From Geobacter sp. (lineage in GTDB: Bacteria; Desulfobacterota; Desulfuromonadia; Geobacterales; Geobacteraceae), in the NCBI GenBank assembly GCA_016177775.1, contig JACOUQ010000022.1, positions 1 to 64,000 on the forward strand: a stretch of 64,000 bases of DNA, given 5' to 3'. The notes under the pieces were generated by a model. The model ran no database searches. It saw nothing but the letters and a program-made list of their open reading frames with translations, and had not been told where the DNA came from. Within the stretch, counting starts at the first letter, position 1. The number at the start of each line of letters is the position of its first letter. Positions 36,965 to 46,809 of the stretch are shown piece by piece. The position numbers were made by a program, and so were the translations under genes.

Positions 36965-38020
36965 ATGAAGCAGATAAATAAATCCGATATAAAAAACATA
37001 CTTATCCGTTCCACAAACTGGCTTGGGGATGCGGTGATGACCACTCCGGCCATCCATGCTGTCCGCGAAACTTTTCCGGTCGCGCGCATCGCGATTCTGG
37101 CCAATCCGCTGACCGCCCCCCTTTTTCAGCCCCATCCGGATGTGGACGAGGTCCTGGTCTATGACAGGAAAGGGCGGCACAGCGGTCTCAAGGGGCGCCT
37201 TGCACTTGCCGCCGAACTGCGGGGTCACGGGTTCGATCTCGCCATTCTCTTGCAGAATGCCGTTGATGCCGCGGTCATAGCCTGGTTGGCCCGCATTCCC
37301 AGGAGGATGGGATTCGCCACGGACGGGCGCGGCATTCTTCTGACACACAAGGTGAGTGTTGACGGGGCGGTTCGCAGGCTTCACCACGTGGATTACTACC
37401 TGCACATGCTGCGGCAATTCGGGATTGCGGCTTCAGAGAAGCGGCTGGCGTTGACCACTACCGCCGAAGAGGACAAAGCCGCGGCCGGGCTGTTGGCATC
37501 CAGCGGCATCAGCAGTGACGATTTTCTACTTGCCGTCAATCCCGGCGCGTCTTTCGGCGCGGCCAAGCGCTGGTATCCCGAGCGGTTCGCAGCCGTGGCC
37601 GATGCGCTCGCCGACCGGTGGGGGGCGAAGGTGGTGATAACCGGCGGTCCTGGAGAAGTTGACATAGCCGCGGCGATTGAGTCCGCCATGCAAAATGGTT
37701 GTCTGAATCTGGCCGGGAAGACCGGGCTGCGCACTCTTATGGCGCTCATAAAACGGTGTGATTTCATGATTACCAACGATTCCGGGCCAATGCACGTAGC
37801 AGCTGCCTTCGATGTTCCTCTTGCGGCCATTTTCGGCTCCACGGACCATACGACCACCGCTCCGTTCAGCGAACATGCGGTAGTGGTGAGAAAGGATACG
37901 GAGTGCGCGCCGTGCCTCAAGCGGGAGTGCCCGATCGACCACAGGTGCATGACGGAGGTTGCGGCGGAGGATGTGGTTAATGCCGCGATAAAGCTTCAAG
38001 TCGAAGTGAGTAGCGCATGA
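36965..38020 (+). CDS. waaF: LPS heptosyltransferase II
   Basis: The 351-residue GT9 enzyme begins NILIRSTNWLGDAVMTTPA, the WaaF signature (NWIGDxVMT), and carries VNPGASFGAAKRWYPERF and TNDSGPMHVAAAFDVP for ADP-heptose binding. It ends with a Cys-rich APCLKRECPIDHRCM stretch common in this family. It adds the second inner-core heptose. Its stop overlaps the waaC start, beginning a long run of 4-bp overlapping genes. Confidence 0.93.
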   Translation: MKQINKSDIKNILIRSTNWLGDAVMTTPAIHAVRETFPVARIAILANPLTAPLFQPHPDVDEVLVYDRKGRHSGLKGRLALAAELRGHGFDLAILLQNAVDAAVIAWLARIPRRMGFATDGRGILLTHKVSVDGAVRRLHHVDYYLHMLRQFGIAASEKRLALTTTAEEDKAAAGLLASSGISSDDFLLAVNPGASFGAAKRWYPERFAAVADALADRWGAKVVITGGPGEVDIAAAIESAMQNGCLNLAGKTGLRTLMALIKRCDFMITNDSGPMHVAAAFDVPLAAIFGSTDHTTTAPFSEHAVVVRKDTECAPCLKRECPIDHRCMTEVAAEDVVNAAIKLQVEVSSA

Positions 38021-39057
38021 GGGTCCTGATCGTTAAAGTTTCCGCCTTAGGCGACGTGGTCCATGCCCTGCCGGTGCTCGACTACCTGCACCAGGTTTCG
38101 CCAGGCATCGAGGTGGACTGGATCGTGGAGGCACCGTTTCGCGAGATGCTGGAAGGTAACCCGCTGATCAGCAGGCTCTTTACGGTCAGGACCAAGCAGT
38201 GGCGCAGGAATCTACTGGCCGCTGAAACCCGGCGCGAGATAGCCGACCTTAGGAAAGATCTGGCCGGGCGCGCCTACGATATGGTTTTCGATCTCCAGGG
38301 GAATTTCAAAAGCGGCCTGATAACCCGCCTTGTAGGCTGCGAGAGACGCTACGGCTTTGATCGCGACGCTGTGCGCGAGCCCTTGAATCTCCTATTCACC
38401 AACAACCAGGTGCCGCTGCGGCGCCAGGATCATCATGTTTCGGCTCGTGCCCTGCGCGTGGTGAGTGTCCCCTTCGGCAGGGATTACGCCGGCATGACCC
38501 TGGCCACCGATATCCGTACCTTGCCAGATGACGACGCGGCGGCCGAGGCCCTGTTTGCAACCCTTTCCGACGGGCTCATCTTTGTTTTCCACCAGGGGAC
38601 CACCTGGGAAACCAAGATGTGGCACGAGGCGGGGTGGATCGAGTTGGGCCACAGGACCCTGGCGCGGTTCCCCGACGCCACCATCCTCTTTTCCTGGGGG
38701 AATGACCGGGAGCGTGAGGCAGCGGAGCGGGTCATGACCGCAATCGGCCACGGAACCAGGATCCTGCCGAAACTGACCCTCAAGGGGCTGACCGCGGTGC
38801 TGAAAAGGGCCGACCTGGTGGTGGGTGGAGATACCGGGCCGGTTCATATCGCGGCGGCAGTGGGGACTCCGACCCTCTCCTTCTTTCGGGTCACCGACCC
38901 CAAAAGGAACGCGCCGAGGGGTGACTCCCATCTTCAGCTCCAAGTCCCGTTCCACTGCCGGGGGTGTCTGCGGAAGGCTTGCGACAAGGATCAGGCCTGC
39001 CGGGAGAGCATTACGCCGGATATGATGTTGCAGGGGATCGAGAAACTGCTGAAATGA
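38017..39057 (+). CDS. waaC: LPS heptosyltransferase I
   Basis: The 346-residue GT9 enzyme begins MRVLIVKVSALGDVVHALPV, typical of WaaC, with FHQGTTWETKMWHEAGWIEL and VVGGDTGPVHIAAAVGTPT as the donor-binding part. It should add the first heptose to Kdo. It overlaps waaF and the following GT2 gene by ATGA. The Cys-rich C-terminal end (CRGCLRKACDKDQACRES) is shared with other GT9 proteins in the cluster. Confidence 0.88.
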   Translation: MRVLIVKVSALGDVVHALPVLDYLHQVSPGIEVDWIVEAPFREMLEGNPLISRLFTVRTKQWRRNLLAAETRREIADLRKDLAGRAYDMVFDLQGNFKSGLITRLVGCERRYGFDRDAVREPLNLLFTNNQVPLRRQDHHVSARALRVVSVPFGRDYAGMTLATDIRTLPDDDAAAEALFATLSDGLIFVFHQGTTWETKMWHEAGWIELGHRTLARFPDATILFSWGNDREREAAERVMTAIGHGTRILPKLTLKGLTAVLKRADLVVGGDTGPVHIAAAVGTPTLSFFRVTDPKRNAPRGDSHLQLQVPFHCRGCLRKACDKDQACRESITPDMMLQGIEKLLK

Positions 39058-39803
39058 AAATCTCCGCCACCATCATAACCCTCAACGAGGAGAAGAACAT
39101 CGGTGACTGCCTGGCGAGCCTCGACTGGGCCGACGAGATCGTGGTAGTCGACTCGGGGAGCAGTGACCGGACGGAGGAAATCTGCCGCGCAAATCCGAAG
39201 GTCCGTTTCTTCCACCGGGAGTGGGAAGGGTTCGGCAGGCAGAAGAACATAGCGGCCGAGCTGGCCGCAAACGTCTGGATTTTCAATATAGACGCGGACG
39301 AGCGGGTTTCCCCTCAGTTGCGCCAGTCGATCGTTACCGCGGATTTCGAGCGGTTCACCGGCTTCCGGGTGGCCCGGGAAAATTACTTTGGAAAGCGCTG
39401 GATAAGGCACTGCGGCTGGTATCCCGATTATAATCTTCGCCTCTATGACAGAAGACGGGGCTGTTTCGGCGAGCGGGCGGTACACGAAGCTGTGAGCTGT
39501 GACGGGCAGGTGGGGACCCTGGCGGGGAACCTGGCCCATTACACCTATAGCGGCATTGCCGATTATCTCCGCAGGATGGACCGCTATTCGACCCTGGCAG
39601 CGGAGGAGATCGTAAAGGCGGGCAAGGTGCCCGGTGCAGGGAGTGTCTTCTTTCGTCCGCTGTTCACCGTCTTCAAGATGTTAGTTCTCAAGAAGGGGTT
39701 TCTGGAAGGATATACGGGCGTCGTTCTCTCTGTGCTGTATGGGGTCTACACATTTTCCAAGTATGCCAAGGCGCGGGAAGCGCTGATCATAGATCGACAA
39801 TGA
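39054..39803 (+). CDS. GT2 glycosyltransferase, WaaE-like
   Basis: ATG 39054 overlaps the waaC stop, giving 249 residues; a longer in-frame start (38964) lies within waaC. The protein begins MKISATIITLNEEKNIGDCL and has the GT2 DxD-like NIDADERVSP and a WYPDYNLRLYDRRRGCFGE segment, the same as LPS core beta-1,4-glucosyltransferases of the WaaE/KdtX group. It ends in a hydrophobic stretch that may contact the membrane. It probably adds a hexose to the first heptose, but the sugar is not certain. Confidence 0.85.
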   Translation: MKISATIITLNEEKNIGDCLASLDWADEIVVVDSGSSDRTEEICRANPKVRFFHREWEGFGRQKNIAAELAANVWIFNIDADERVSPQLRQSIVTADFERFTGFRVARENYFGKRWIRHCGWYPDYNLRLYDRRRGCFGERAVHEAVSCDGQVGTLAGNLAHYTYSGIADYLRRMDRYSTLAAEEIVKAGKVPGAGSVFFRPLFTVFKMLVLKKGFLEGYTGVVLSVLYGVYTFSKYAKAREALIIDRQ

Positions 39804-40948
39804 CCAAAACCGCCGCTGAGTTTAAAAATATACGGAACATCCTCGTCATCAAGCTGCGCCATATCGGCGATGTCCTCCTGACCGCGCCGGTCTTCCGGGC
39901 ACTGCGGGAAACCTTCCCCGAAGCACGGATAACGGCTCTGGTGAACAAGGGGACGGAAGAAGTGCTAGCCGGGCATTCTTGCATCGACGAAATCATTTCT
40001 TATGACCGCGGTATAAAAAATTGCGGGGGGCTCCGGAAGTTCTCGGCTGAATTCGGGTTCCTGCGGGATATCCGTGCACGAAGATTCGACATGACTGTCG
40101 ACCTTACCAGCGGCGACCGGCCGGCCATTATCTCCTTCGCATCAGGCGCGCGTTTCAGGATTGCGGCCGATCCCAAAAAGGGGGGGATGTTCGGAAAGAG
40201 ACATCTGTACACCCATCGCGCCATTCTCGATGGCAGTCGTCATACTGTGCTGCAGAACCTCGACGTGGTGAGGCCGTTCGGTATCGTGACGGACAACCCT
40301 GCTGTCGATTTCTTCATTCCCAAGGCGGCGCGGGAATCAGTTCGGCGTCTTCTGGATGATAATGGCATTGATAGCGGCGATAAGGTCGTTCATGTACACC
40401 CCACTTCCCGCTGGCTCTTCAAGTGCTGGAACGACGCAGCCATGGCCGATGTTATCCGGTGGCTCCTGGAAAGCGGGGTAAAGGTTGTCGTTACATCATC
40501 GCCGGACCGGAAGGAGATGGCGAAGGCCGAGCAGGTTCTTTCGCTCGTGCCCTCCCATCGTGCAATGGTAACCCTTCTCGGCAAGACCACCATCAAGGAG
40601 CTTGCAGCCATATCGGAGCGAGCCGACCTCTTTTTCGGCGTGGATTCGGCGCCGATGCACATCGCCGCAGCAGTGGGAACACCAGTGGTAGCCCTGTTTG
40701 GGCCTAGCGGTGCCTTCCACTGGGGACCATGGGACAATGAGGCAATACGCCAGTGGGGGCAGCGCAACCCCTACCAGAACCGGAACGGGGTACAGTCATT
40801 CGGGAAGCACACCGTGCTGCAACGCGGGTGGGAGTGCATACCCTGCGGTAAGGACGGCTGCGACGGGAGCAAGGTTAGTCGCTGCCTGGAAGAGATGACA
40901 GTAGATGAGGTGATCGAGATACTGAAAGAGCACCTGAAAATTTTATGA
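39800..40948 (+). CDS. GT9 heptosyltransferase, WaaQ-like
   Basis: The 382-residue protein begins with a leader of 12 residues and then NILVIKLRHIGDVLLTAPVF, the pattern of heptosyltransferase III (WaaQ). It has HVHPTSRWLFKCW and FGVDSAPMHIAAAVGTPVVA, plus the WaaQ-like FGPSGAFHWGPW. It could add a side heptose to the inner core. ATG 39800 overlaps the previous stop and its own stop overlaps the next ATG. The C-terminal CIPCGKDGCDGSKVSRC cluster is rich in cysteine. Confidence 0.85.
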   Translation: MTKTAAEFKNIRNILVIKLRHIGDVLLTAPVFRALRETFPEARITALVNKGTEEVLAGHSCIDEIISYDRGIKNCGGLRKFSAEFGFLRDIRARRFDMTVDLTSGDRPAIISFASGARFRIAADPKKGGMFGKRHLYTHRAILDGSRHTVLQNLDVVRPFGIVTDNPAVDFFIPKAARESVRRLLDDNGIDSGDKVVHVHPTSRWLFKCWNDAAMADVIRWLLESGVKVVVTSSPDRKEMAKAEQVLSLVPSHRAMVTLLGKTTIKELAAISERADLFFGVDSAPMHIAAAVGTPVVALFGPSGAFHWGPWDNEAIRQWGQRNPYQNRNGVQSFGKHTVLQRGWECIPCGKDGCDGSKVSRCLEEMTVDEVIEILKEHLKIL

Positions 40949-41628
40949 AAGAACCCCATGTCAAAGTTTGGGATATTCTCTCCAGAGAATCCCGCAAGGG
41001 TTTGCTCCTTGATGTAGCAGGGGGGGATGGGAAATTTGCGGAAAAGCTGAAAGCTCTCGGTTACTCAACTGTTTCGTGCGACCTCTTTGCCTCGCCGAAT
41101 GTCGATACGCCTTTCGTGCGTGCGGATATGAACGATTTTTTGCCCTTCAGGACGGGGGTTTTCCAGGCAATTACATGCATAGGGTCGCTCCAGTATATGG
41201 AAAACCCTCGGCGGCTCTTCAGAGAATTTGCACGGCTTCTGGGTGATGGAGGTGAACTTGTGTTGACGGTTCCAAACATCCTTGGTTGCGGTTCCCGCCT
41301 GTTTTTCCTCCATGCGGGGTATTTTAAGCATTTTAAACCTTTCAAATCCGTAAAGTCGGGCAGGGAGTGGGACAGCATTGTTTATGCCCCTATTTCCTTC
41401 GTGGAAATATTCCAGCACCTGACTATAAATGGTATCACCATAGAAACTGTAACTGCTTCAAAATACCGATATCTCGAATGGCCGCTGTACGTTCTTTACC
41501 GAATGTTTTACCGGCTTCTTGCCAGAAAAGCAGATAATCAAATGAAGAAAAAGCTTCTGGATTTCCTGTTCTCCAAGGAAATCCTGCTCGGTGATCATCT
41601 AGTAGTTATTGCCAGGAAAAAACTGTGA
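40945..41628 (+). CDS. class I SAM-dependent methyltransferase
   Basis: The 227-residue protein has the SAM-binding motif LLLDVAGGDGKFAEKLKALG, a D at the end of strand 2 (STVSCDLF), and the post-I CIGSLQYMENPRRLFREFAR helix typical of family 11 type methyltransferases. It is coupled by ATGA to the WaaQ-like gene and by GTGA to the next GT4 gene, so it probably methylates a core or O-chain sugar. The acceptor is unknown. Confidence 0.82.
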   Translation: MKEPHVKVWDILSRESRKGLLLDVAGGDGKFAEKLKALGYSTVSCDLFASPNVDTPFVRADMNDFLPFRTGVFQAITCIGSLQYMENPRRLFREFARLLGDGGELVLTVPNILGCGSRLFFLHAGYFKHFKPFKSVKSGREWDSIVYAPISFVEIFQHLTINGITIETVTASKYRYLEWPLYVLYRMFYRLLARKADNQMKKKLLDFLFSKEILLGDHLVVIARKKL

Positions 41629-42719
41629 ATCTGACCATTTTACATACCGAATCGTCCAAAGGGTGGGGCGGCCAGGAGCAGCGCACCCTCCGTGAGGCTA
41701 CAGGGCTGACTCGTCTAGGTTGCCGCGTTTTGATCGCTTGCCCGCCGGATGCCGAGCTGGGAAAACGAGCCGACGCCGCCGGAATTGAAGTGCGGCACAT
41801 TCCCATGCGGCAGAGTTATGACGTGCCTGCTATTGCCCGCCTTCTGCAATTGATTCGGCGGGAAGGGGTCGATGTGGTTAACACTCACAGCGGCAGGGAC
41901 AGTTTCCTGGCTGGTTTGGCAGGGCGGCTCTCGCGAAGGAAACCGGCCATAGTACGCACCAGACATCTTGCGCTCCCCATCACGTCGAAGATCAGTTACG
42001 GCGTCCTCCCTCACAGGGTAGTGACGGTCAGCGAGTACGTTCGCCAGTACCTGATCAGCGAGGGAATAGCACCGGAACAGGTGGTTTCGGTTCCCACAGG
42101 CATCGATCTCGCCCGCTTCAATCCTGACACGGTTTACGGCGGTTTGCGGGATGAGCTGGGGGTTGCGGCCGATGTCCCGTTGATCGGCACGGTCGGGATC
42201 CTTCGCTACCGCAAGGGGCACCATATACTCATGGAGGCGATTCCGAGGGTGCTGGCAGAGTTTCCGGAAGCGGTGTTCGTTTTTGCAGGCAATGGCCCAC
42301 AGGAAGAAAACATACGCGTAAGGATTTCCGAACTGGGGCTCGAGCGGAACGTTCTCATGCTCGGGCTGCGCAACGATGTCCCGAATATCCTGAAATCCAT
42401 AGACATCTTCGTACTCCCCACCCTCCAGGAAGCCCTCGGGACCTCCTTCATCGAGGCCATGGCCATGGCCAAGCCGGTTATCGGCACGGCGGTCGACGGC
42501 GTGGTGGAGGTGATCCGGGACGGCGAGAACGGTTTTCTCGTTCCCTCCAATGCCCCGGAACCTCTTGCCGATGCTCTGATCGGGGTTTTGAGCGATCGAA
42601 AACGGGCTCGCGCTATGGGAGAAACTGGACAGCGGATGACCTTGGAGAATTTCTCCGTGGATGTCATGTGTGGCCGCATGCACGAGCTGTATCGTTCCCT
42701 GCTGGAGGCCCGCAGGTGA
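41625..42719 (+). CDS. GT4 glycosyltransferase
   Basis: This 364-residue GT-B enzyme has a GT4 N-terminal domain (ILHTESSKGWGGQEQRTLRE) and a C-terminal donor-binding domain (VGILRYRKGHHILMEAIPRV, FVLPTLQEALGTSFIEAMAM with the E-x7-E retaining motif). GTG 41625 overlaps the methyltransferase stop. It belongs to the core/O-chain assembly set; donor and acceptor are not predictable. Confidence 0.87.
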   Translation: MNLTILHTESSKGWGGQEQRTLREATGLTRLGCRVLIACPPDAELGKRADAAGIEVRHIPMRQSYDVPAIARLLQLIRREGVDVVNTHSGRDSFLAGLAGRLSRRKPAIVRTRHLALPITSKISYGVLPHRVVTVSEYVRQYLISEGIAPEQVVSVPTGIDLARFNPDTVYGGLRDELGVAADVPLIGTVGILRYRKGHHILMEAIPRVLAEFPEAVFVFAGNGPQEENIRVRISELGLERNVLMLGLRNDVPNILKSIDIFVLPTLQEALGTSFIEAMAMAKPVIGTAVDGVVEVIRDGENGFLVPSNAPEPLADALIGVLSDRKRARAMGETGQRMTLENFSVDVMCGRMHELYRSLLEARR

Positions 42720-43507
42720 AGCGCCCCGTCCCGGTCCTTATGTATCATCATGTCAACCCCCACCGTGGGGACACGGTCACCGTCACTCCGGAGGTGTTCG
42801 AAGGGCAGATGCGATATCTGGCCGAGGCCAGTTACCGCACGCTGACGCTGGACGAGTTGCTGGCCCATATTGACGGCAGTCTTGAATTGCAGGAAAAGGC
42901 CGTGGTGGTCACTTTTGACGACGGCTGGCTCGACAATTACCTGTATGCCTGGCCGGTTTTGAGGAAGTACGGGATCAAAGCCACAATTTTTATCGTGACC
43001 GATAGGACCGAACAGGCTTCAGCGCGTCCTGTCAACCAATTGCCAGCCACGGTCCCCTCCCATAACGGTTCCAAGGCCTTGATCCAGCACGATAATGCGG
43101 CTCAAGTCGTGCTAACCTGGGAGCATGTCAGCGAAATGGATGCAAGCGGCCTTGTGGAGTTCCATTCCCATACCCTTAGCCACCGCAAGTGTCATGAACT
43201 GCCGGATGACGTGTTAAGGCACGAGATCGTGGATTCGAAGAGTATTATGGAGGAAAGGGTGGGAAAGCCATCCCATTATCTCTGCTGGCCTTACGGGAAG
43301 TTTGACTACAGAGGAGTCGGAATTGCCCAAAATGCCGGGTACAGGGGGATATTCACGACAATCCACGGCGTTGCCAGGCCGGGTGATGATCCGTTCGGAA
43401 TCAGGAGAATCGTGGTGAAGGACAGCGTTTCCTGGTTCAGGACTAAGATGCGGGTATATACCAGTGCTCTTTTCTCAGACCTGTACCTGAGGTTGAAGAA
43501 GAAATGA
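42716..43507 (+). CDS. polysaccharide deacetylase (CE4)
   Basis: GTG 42716 overlaps the upstream stop, giving 263 residues that begin VKRPVPVLMYHHVNPHRGD. NodB-homology motifs: VVVTFDDGWLDN (catalytic Asp and metal Asp), the metal His in EFHSHTLSHRKCHEL, and CWPYGKFDYRG. There is no signal peptide, so it probably acts in the cytoplasm on a lipid-linked or LPS-bound GlcNAc-type sugar. That would expose a free amine, a change that affects charge and resistance to cationic peptides. Confidence 0.87.
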   Translation: MKRPVPVLMYHHVNPHRGDTVTVTPEVFEGQMRYLAEASYRTLTLDELLAHIDGSLELQEKAVVVTFDDGWLDNYLYAWPVLRKYGIKATIFIVTDRTEQASARPVNQLPATVPSHNGSKALIQHDNAAQVVLTWEHVSEMDASGLVEFHSHTLSHRKCHELPDDVLRHEIVDSKSIMEERVGKPSHYLCWPYGKFDYRGVGIAQNAGYRGIFTTIHGVARPGDDPFGIRRIVVKDSVSWFRTKMRVYTSALFSDLYLRLKKK

Positions 43508-44625
43508 GGTTCAGGCCCGCAGACACACTTCTCTTCCTCTCCATGAAGCTCCTGAAGTCGCTGGACAGGAGGGAGAGCGAGCTGAAGCACCTGGACCCGG
43601 ACAAGGTGCGGAGCATCCTGGTCGTTTCATCGACCGCGATCGGCGACACCCTCCTTTCGACACCGGCAATCAGGGCGGTAAGGGAGAGATATCCCCAGGC
43701 AAAGATCATCGCGCACTTCAATGCCAGGAATATGGAGCTCTTCGCCGATAATCCCCATATCGACGGAATCATCCCCTATCACGGCGGTTACCGGAAATTT
43801 TTCCGGACAATACGGGAGTTTCGCAAGCACAGGTTTGACCTTGCCCTTATATTTCACGGCAATGAGCCGCAGGCAACGCCGATGGCCTACCTCTCCGGCG
43901 CGCGGTTTATTGTGAAGCTCCCCAACAAGAGCGAGTTCGCTTTCCTTCTCTCCAACAGGGACGATGAGTATGGCTGGGAGGATTTTGCCCACGGCGTGGA
44001 CCAGCGCCTGAAGGTGGCGGAGCTTGCGGGATGCACAATCGGCGACAGGAGGATGGTCCTGCCTCTCCACGGTGAAGGGGAGGCGGCGGTTGACGCATTC
44101 TTCACGGAAAAACACATTCTTCCCGGACAGACAGTAATTGGATTTCAGCCAGGGGCCTCTACTGCAAGCAGAATGTGGTTTCCTGGCCGATTTGTCGAGT
44201 TGGGGAAGGCTCTGGTAAAAAAATATCCCGAGCTACGGATTGTCATTACCGGCTCTCCGGATGAATATACGCTTTGCAGCTCTATCGCCGAGGGCATAGG
44301 CCATGCTGCGGCAGTGGCCGCTGGTAAGCTTCCTCTGAGATACGTGCCGAACCTGCTTAAACGCTTTGAAAGGTTGGTAACCGGGGATACTGGCATCATG
44401 CATATGGCCATCGCGGTCGATACCCCCGTACTTGCCCTGTTTGCCGTGGCTGATCCCCGCAAATCAGGGCCTTACTACGATCTTGACAGGCATGTTGTTT
44501 TAAAGAAACCGCGAACCTGTGACCCATGCTTGAGCAAGAAGTGCGCATACCAGCAATGCATGGAGCAGATTTCTGTTGAAGAGGTCATGAATACACTTGC
44601 CGGAACACTGGGCAAACAAAGCTGA
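43504..44625 (+). CDS. GT9 family glycosyltransferase
   Basis: The 373-residue protein has a 35-residue N-terminal extension followed by SILVVSSTAIGDTLLSTPAI, then GFQPGASTASRMWFPGRFVEL and VTGDTGIMHMAIAVDTPVLA. That is the heptosyltransferase fold with a different first-strand sequence from waaC/waaF. It is linked to the deacetylase by a 4-bp overlap. It could transfer heptose or another ADP-sugar. Confidence 0.83.
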   Translation: MRFRPADTLLFLSMKLLKSLDRRESELKHLDPDKVRSILVVSSTAIGDTLLSTPAIRAVRERYPQAKIIAHFNARNMELFADNPHIDGIIPYHGGYRKFFRTIREFRKHRFDLALIFHGNEPQATPMAYLSGARFIVKLPNKSEFAFLLSNRDDEYGWEDFAHGVDQRLKVAELAGCTIGDRRMVLPLHGEGEAAVDAFFTEKHILPGQTVIGFQPGASTASRMWFPGRFVELGKALVKKYPELRIVITGSPDEYTLCSSIAEGIGHAAAVAAGKLPLRYVPNLLKRFERLVTGDTGIMHMAIAVDTPVLALFAVADPRKSGPYYDLDRHVVLKKPRTCDPCLSKKCAYQQCMEQISVEEVMNTLAGTLGKQS

Positions 44626-44630
44626 TAACC

Positions 44631-45581
44631 ATGAATCGTGAGATAATCGCTGATAACTGCCCCCTTTGTGGCAGCGAAGATTTACGCCCCAATTTCGAGC
44701 ATTTCGACCATCTGCTGAAATGTGGAATGTGTGGAATCGTTTTCGACACCAGGAATGTTTTTGACCAGCATTACTACGAACACGATCGTGCCAGGCAGAT
44801 AAGCGATGCGAAGATCAGGGCACGCCAACGGAATGTTGCCCAGCGGGTAAGACTGGTCGATCGGTTTCTGAATAAAAATCAGACCTTGCTGGACATTGGT
44901 TGCGGTGAGGGGCTCTTTCTGCAAGCGGTTCGGGGTCATGTTGAAAAAGCAACGGGACTTGAGCCAACCCAGTTTTATGCCTCCTATGCCAGCGAGGAGC
45001 TGAAGCTTGACGTCCGGCAAGGTCTCATCGAAACGGTTGATTTCGGAAAAGAATCTTTCGACGTGATTACATTGTTCCATGTTCTCGAACACCTTGATGA
45101 TCCTGCGGCCGCTCTGATAAATCTCCGTTCCTGGCTCAGACCTGGCGGTCTTCTCGTTATTGAAGTTCCGAACATCGAAAGTCCGACAGCAAGATACCGA
45201 GGCCCTGGCTGGGAGCTTATTATTCCTGAGCATCGTTTTCATTTTTCCCCTGAATCCATGCGGTTTCTTCTGAGGAAGTGCGGCTTCGAGGTTGTTGATG
45301 AAACTGCGCGTGATTTCGATCAGTACCGGACCAGCGTTGGTAAAAGCTTGCGTAAGCTTTTCTGGAGAGGCCGGACAAATATGCGTTCTGTACCGCATCA
45401 GGAATCTCCTCATCGTAAGCAGGAGAAGGTTGTTACAACAAACACATCCATCTCGCCGGCAAAAAAAATCCGGAAAAACCTCGGGTTACCATTTAAAGCG
45501 CTCATGGGTTGGCTCGTGCTGAAGGGTAGCCGCGGTGACTATATCTTCGTTGTAGCCCGTAAAACAGCCAGAACTGATTGA
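44631..45581 (+). CDS. SAM-dependent methyltransferase with N-terminal zinc-ribbon
   Basis: The 316-residue protein starts with a zinc-binding pair (CPLCGSEDLRP and CGMCG, about residues 10-38), as in many sugar C- or O-methyltransferases. A class I SAM domain follows (TLLDIGCGEGLFLQAV; post-motif ITLFHVLEHLDDPAAAL). The end (KALMGWLVLKGSRGDYIF) is shared with LPS cluster methyltransferases. The sugar target is unknown. The gene is 5 bp after the GT9 gene. Confidence 0.84.
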   Translation: MNREIIADNCPLCGSEDLRPNFEHFDHLLKCGMCGIVFDTRNVFDQHYYEHDRARQISDAKIRARQRNVAQRVRLVDRFLNKNQTLLDIGCGEGLFLQAVRGHVEKATGLEPTQFYASYASEELKLDVRQGLIETVDFGKESFDVITLFHVLEHLDDPAAALINLRSWLRPGGLLVIEVPNIESPTARYRGPGWELIIPEHRFHFSPESMRFLLRKCGFEVVDETARDFDQYRTSVGKSLRKLFWRGRTNMRSVPHQESPHRKQEKVVTTNTSISPAKKIRKNLGLPFKALMGWLVLKGSRGDYIFVVARKTARTD

Positions 45582-45588
45582 TGCCAAA

Positions 45589-46809
45589 ATGACCAAATCA
45601 AACATGAAGCATATACTGATCCTGGATACCGGCAAGGAATGGGGAGGGGGGACGAACAGCCTTCTGGAGCTCCTCAAGAGGGTTGATCGGAGTAAATACC
45701 AATTTTCCGCACTATTCTACCATAACTACCGGAAAGGGGATGGTTCTGACATCAAGACCGAGATGGAAAGGATCGGTATAGAGTTCCAGTTGCTGGAGCA
45801 GCGTCAACAGCCGCTTGCAGTGAAGATGCTTAAAGAGGCTGGCCGTGGGCTGCTTTTTCTTAACAAAGCCGCAAAAAGGCGATTTGTCTTTTGGATCGAC
45901 CGCCATTTCCGGATTTCTCCCAATGCCAGACGTATTGCAAGCATCCTCGTAGAGCGCAGTTTCGATTTGCTCTATATGAATAACCAGCCGTCATCCAACC
46001 TGGAAGGAATCATGGCCGCCCGTTCGGTTGGTGTGTCAGTCCTCCAGCACAGTCGCATTGAAACAACCCTCAACCGGTTCGAGGTCAAGATGGTGAACCG
46101 GTATCTTAACAGGATGATATGCGTCTCCCATGGTGTAAGGAACGCCTTTATTAACCAAGGTGTGGCGCCGGACAAATGTCTTGTTGTGCACAATGGCGTG
46201 GATCCGGCTATTGAGCCATTAACACCGGCTGCGGAAATACGACGTCGCCATGGCATCGCCCCTGATGATTTTCTGATTGTGGCTGTCGGATCGTTGGTGA
46301 AGCGCAAACGGTTCGGCGATCTTCTGGAGGCGGTGGCCACACTTCGCCCAAAAAGCGGGAAACGTATCACTTGTCTTGTGGCAGGGGAAGGGCCGGAGCG
46401 GAAGAACCTCTTCCGCCGCGCAGATGAGAGCGACCTGAAGGGGAGCGTTATTTTTACCGGTTTTCAGAATGATCCAATTTCTTATATCAATGCTGCCGAC
46501 GTCTTTGTTCTCCCTTCGGAAAAGGAGGGGCTGCCGCGAGTGGTTCTGGAGGCCATGGCAATGGGTAAACCTGTTGTTGCCGCTGATGTTACCGGCCCAG
46601 CCGAGCTTGTGGTGGATGGCGAAACCGGTTTCCTTGTAGCGCCGCGTAAATCCGGCCAATTGGCCATTGCGCTCGGAAAACTCCTCGATTCTCCAGGGAT
46701 GTGGAGGCCAATGGGAGAGAAAGGACGAGCCCGCGTGGTTGAACAGTTTTCCATCCAGGCCTATGTCGCCGGCGTGGAGAAAGTGTTTGCGGAGGTAGTC
46801 GGGGAATGA
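45589..46809 (+). CDS. GT4 glycosyltransferase
   Basis: This 406-residue GT-B enzyme has HILILDTGKEWGGGTNSLLE at the N-terminus, a hydrophobic internal region, and a typical GT4 donor domain (VGSLVKRKRFGDLLEAVATL, DVFVLPSEKEGLPRVVLEAM, with the E-x7-E motif). ATG 45589 is used, but ATG 45604 also fits the family start. It overlaps the next GT9 gene by ATGA. Confidence 0.87.
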   Translation: MTKSNMKHILILDTGKEWGGGTNSLLELLKRVDRSKYQFSALFYHNYRKGDGSDIKTEMERIGIEFQLLEQRQQPLAVKMLKEAGRGLLFLNKAAKRRFVFWIDRHFRISPNARRIASILVERSFDLLYMNNQPSSNLEGIMAARSVGVSVLQHSRIETTLNRFEVKMVNRYLNRMICVSHGVRNAFINQGVAPDKCLVVHNGVDPAIEPLTPAAEIRRRHGIAPDDFLIVAVGSLVKRKRFGDLLEAVATLRPKSGKRITCLVAGEGPERKNLFRRADESDLKGSVIFTGFQNDPISYINAADVFVLPSEKEGLPRVVLEAMAMGKPVVAADVTGPAELVVDGETGFLVAPRKSGQLAIALGKLLDSPGMWRPMGEKGRARVVEQFSIQAYVAGVEKVFAEVVGE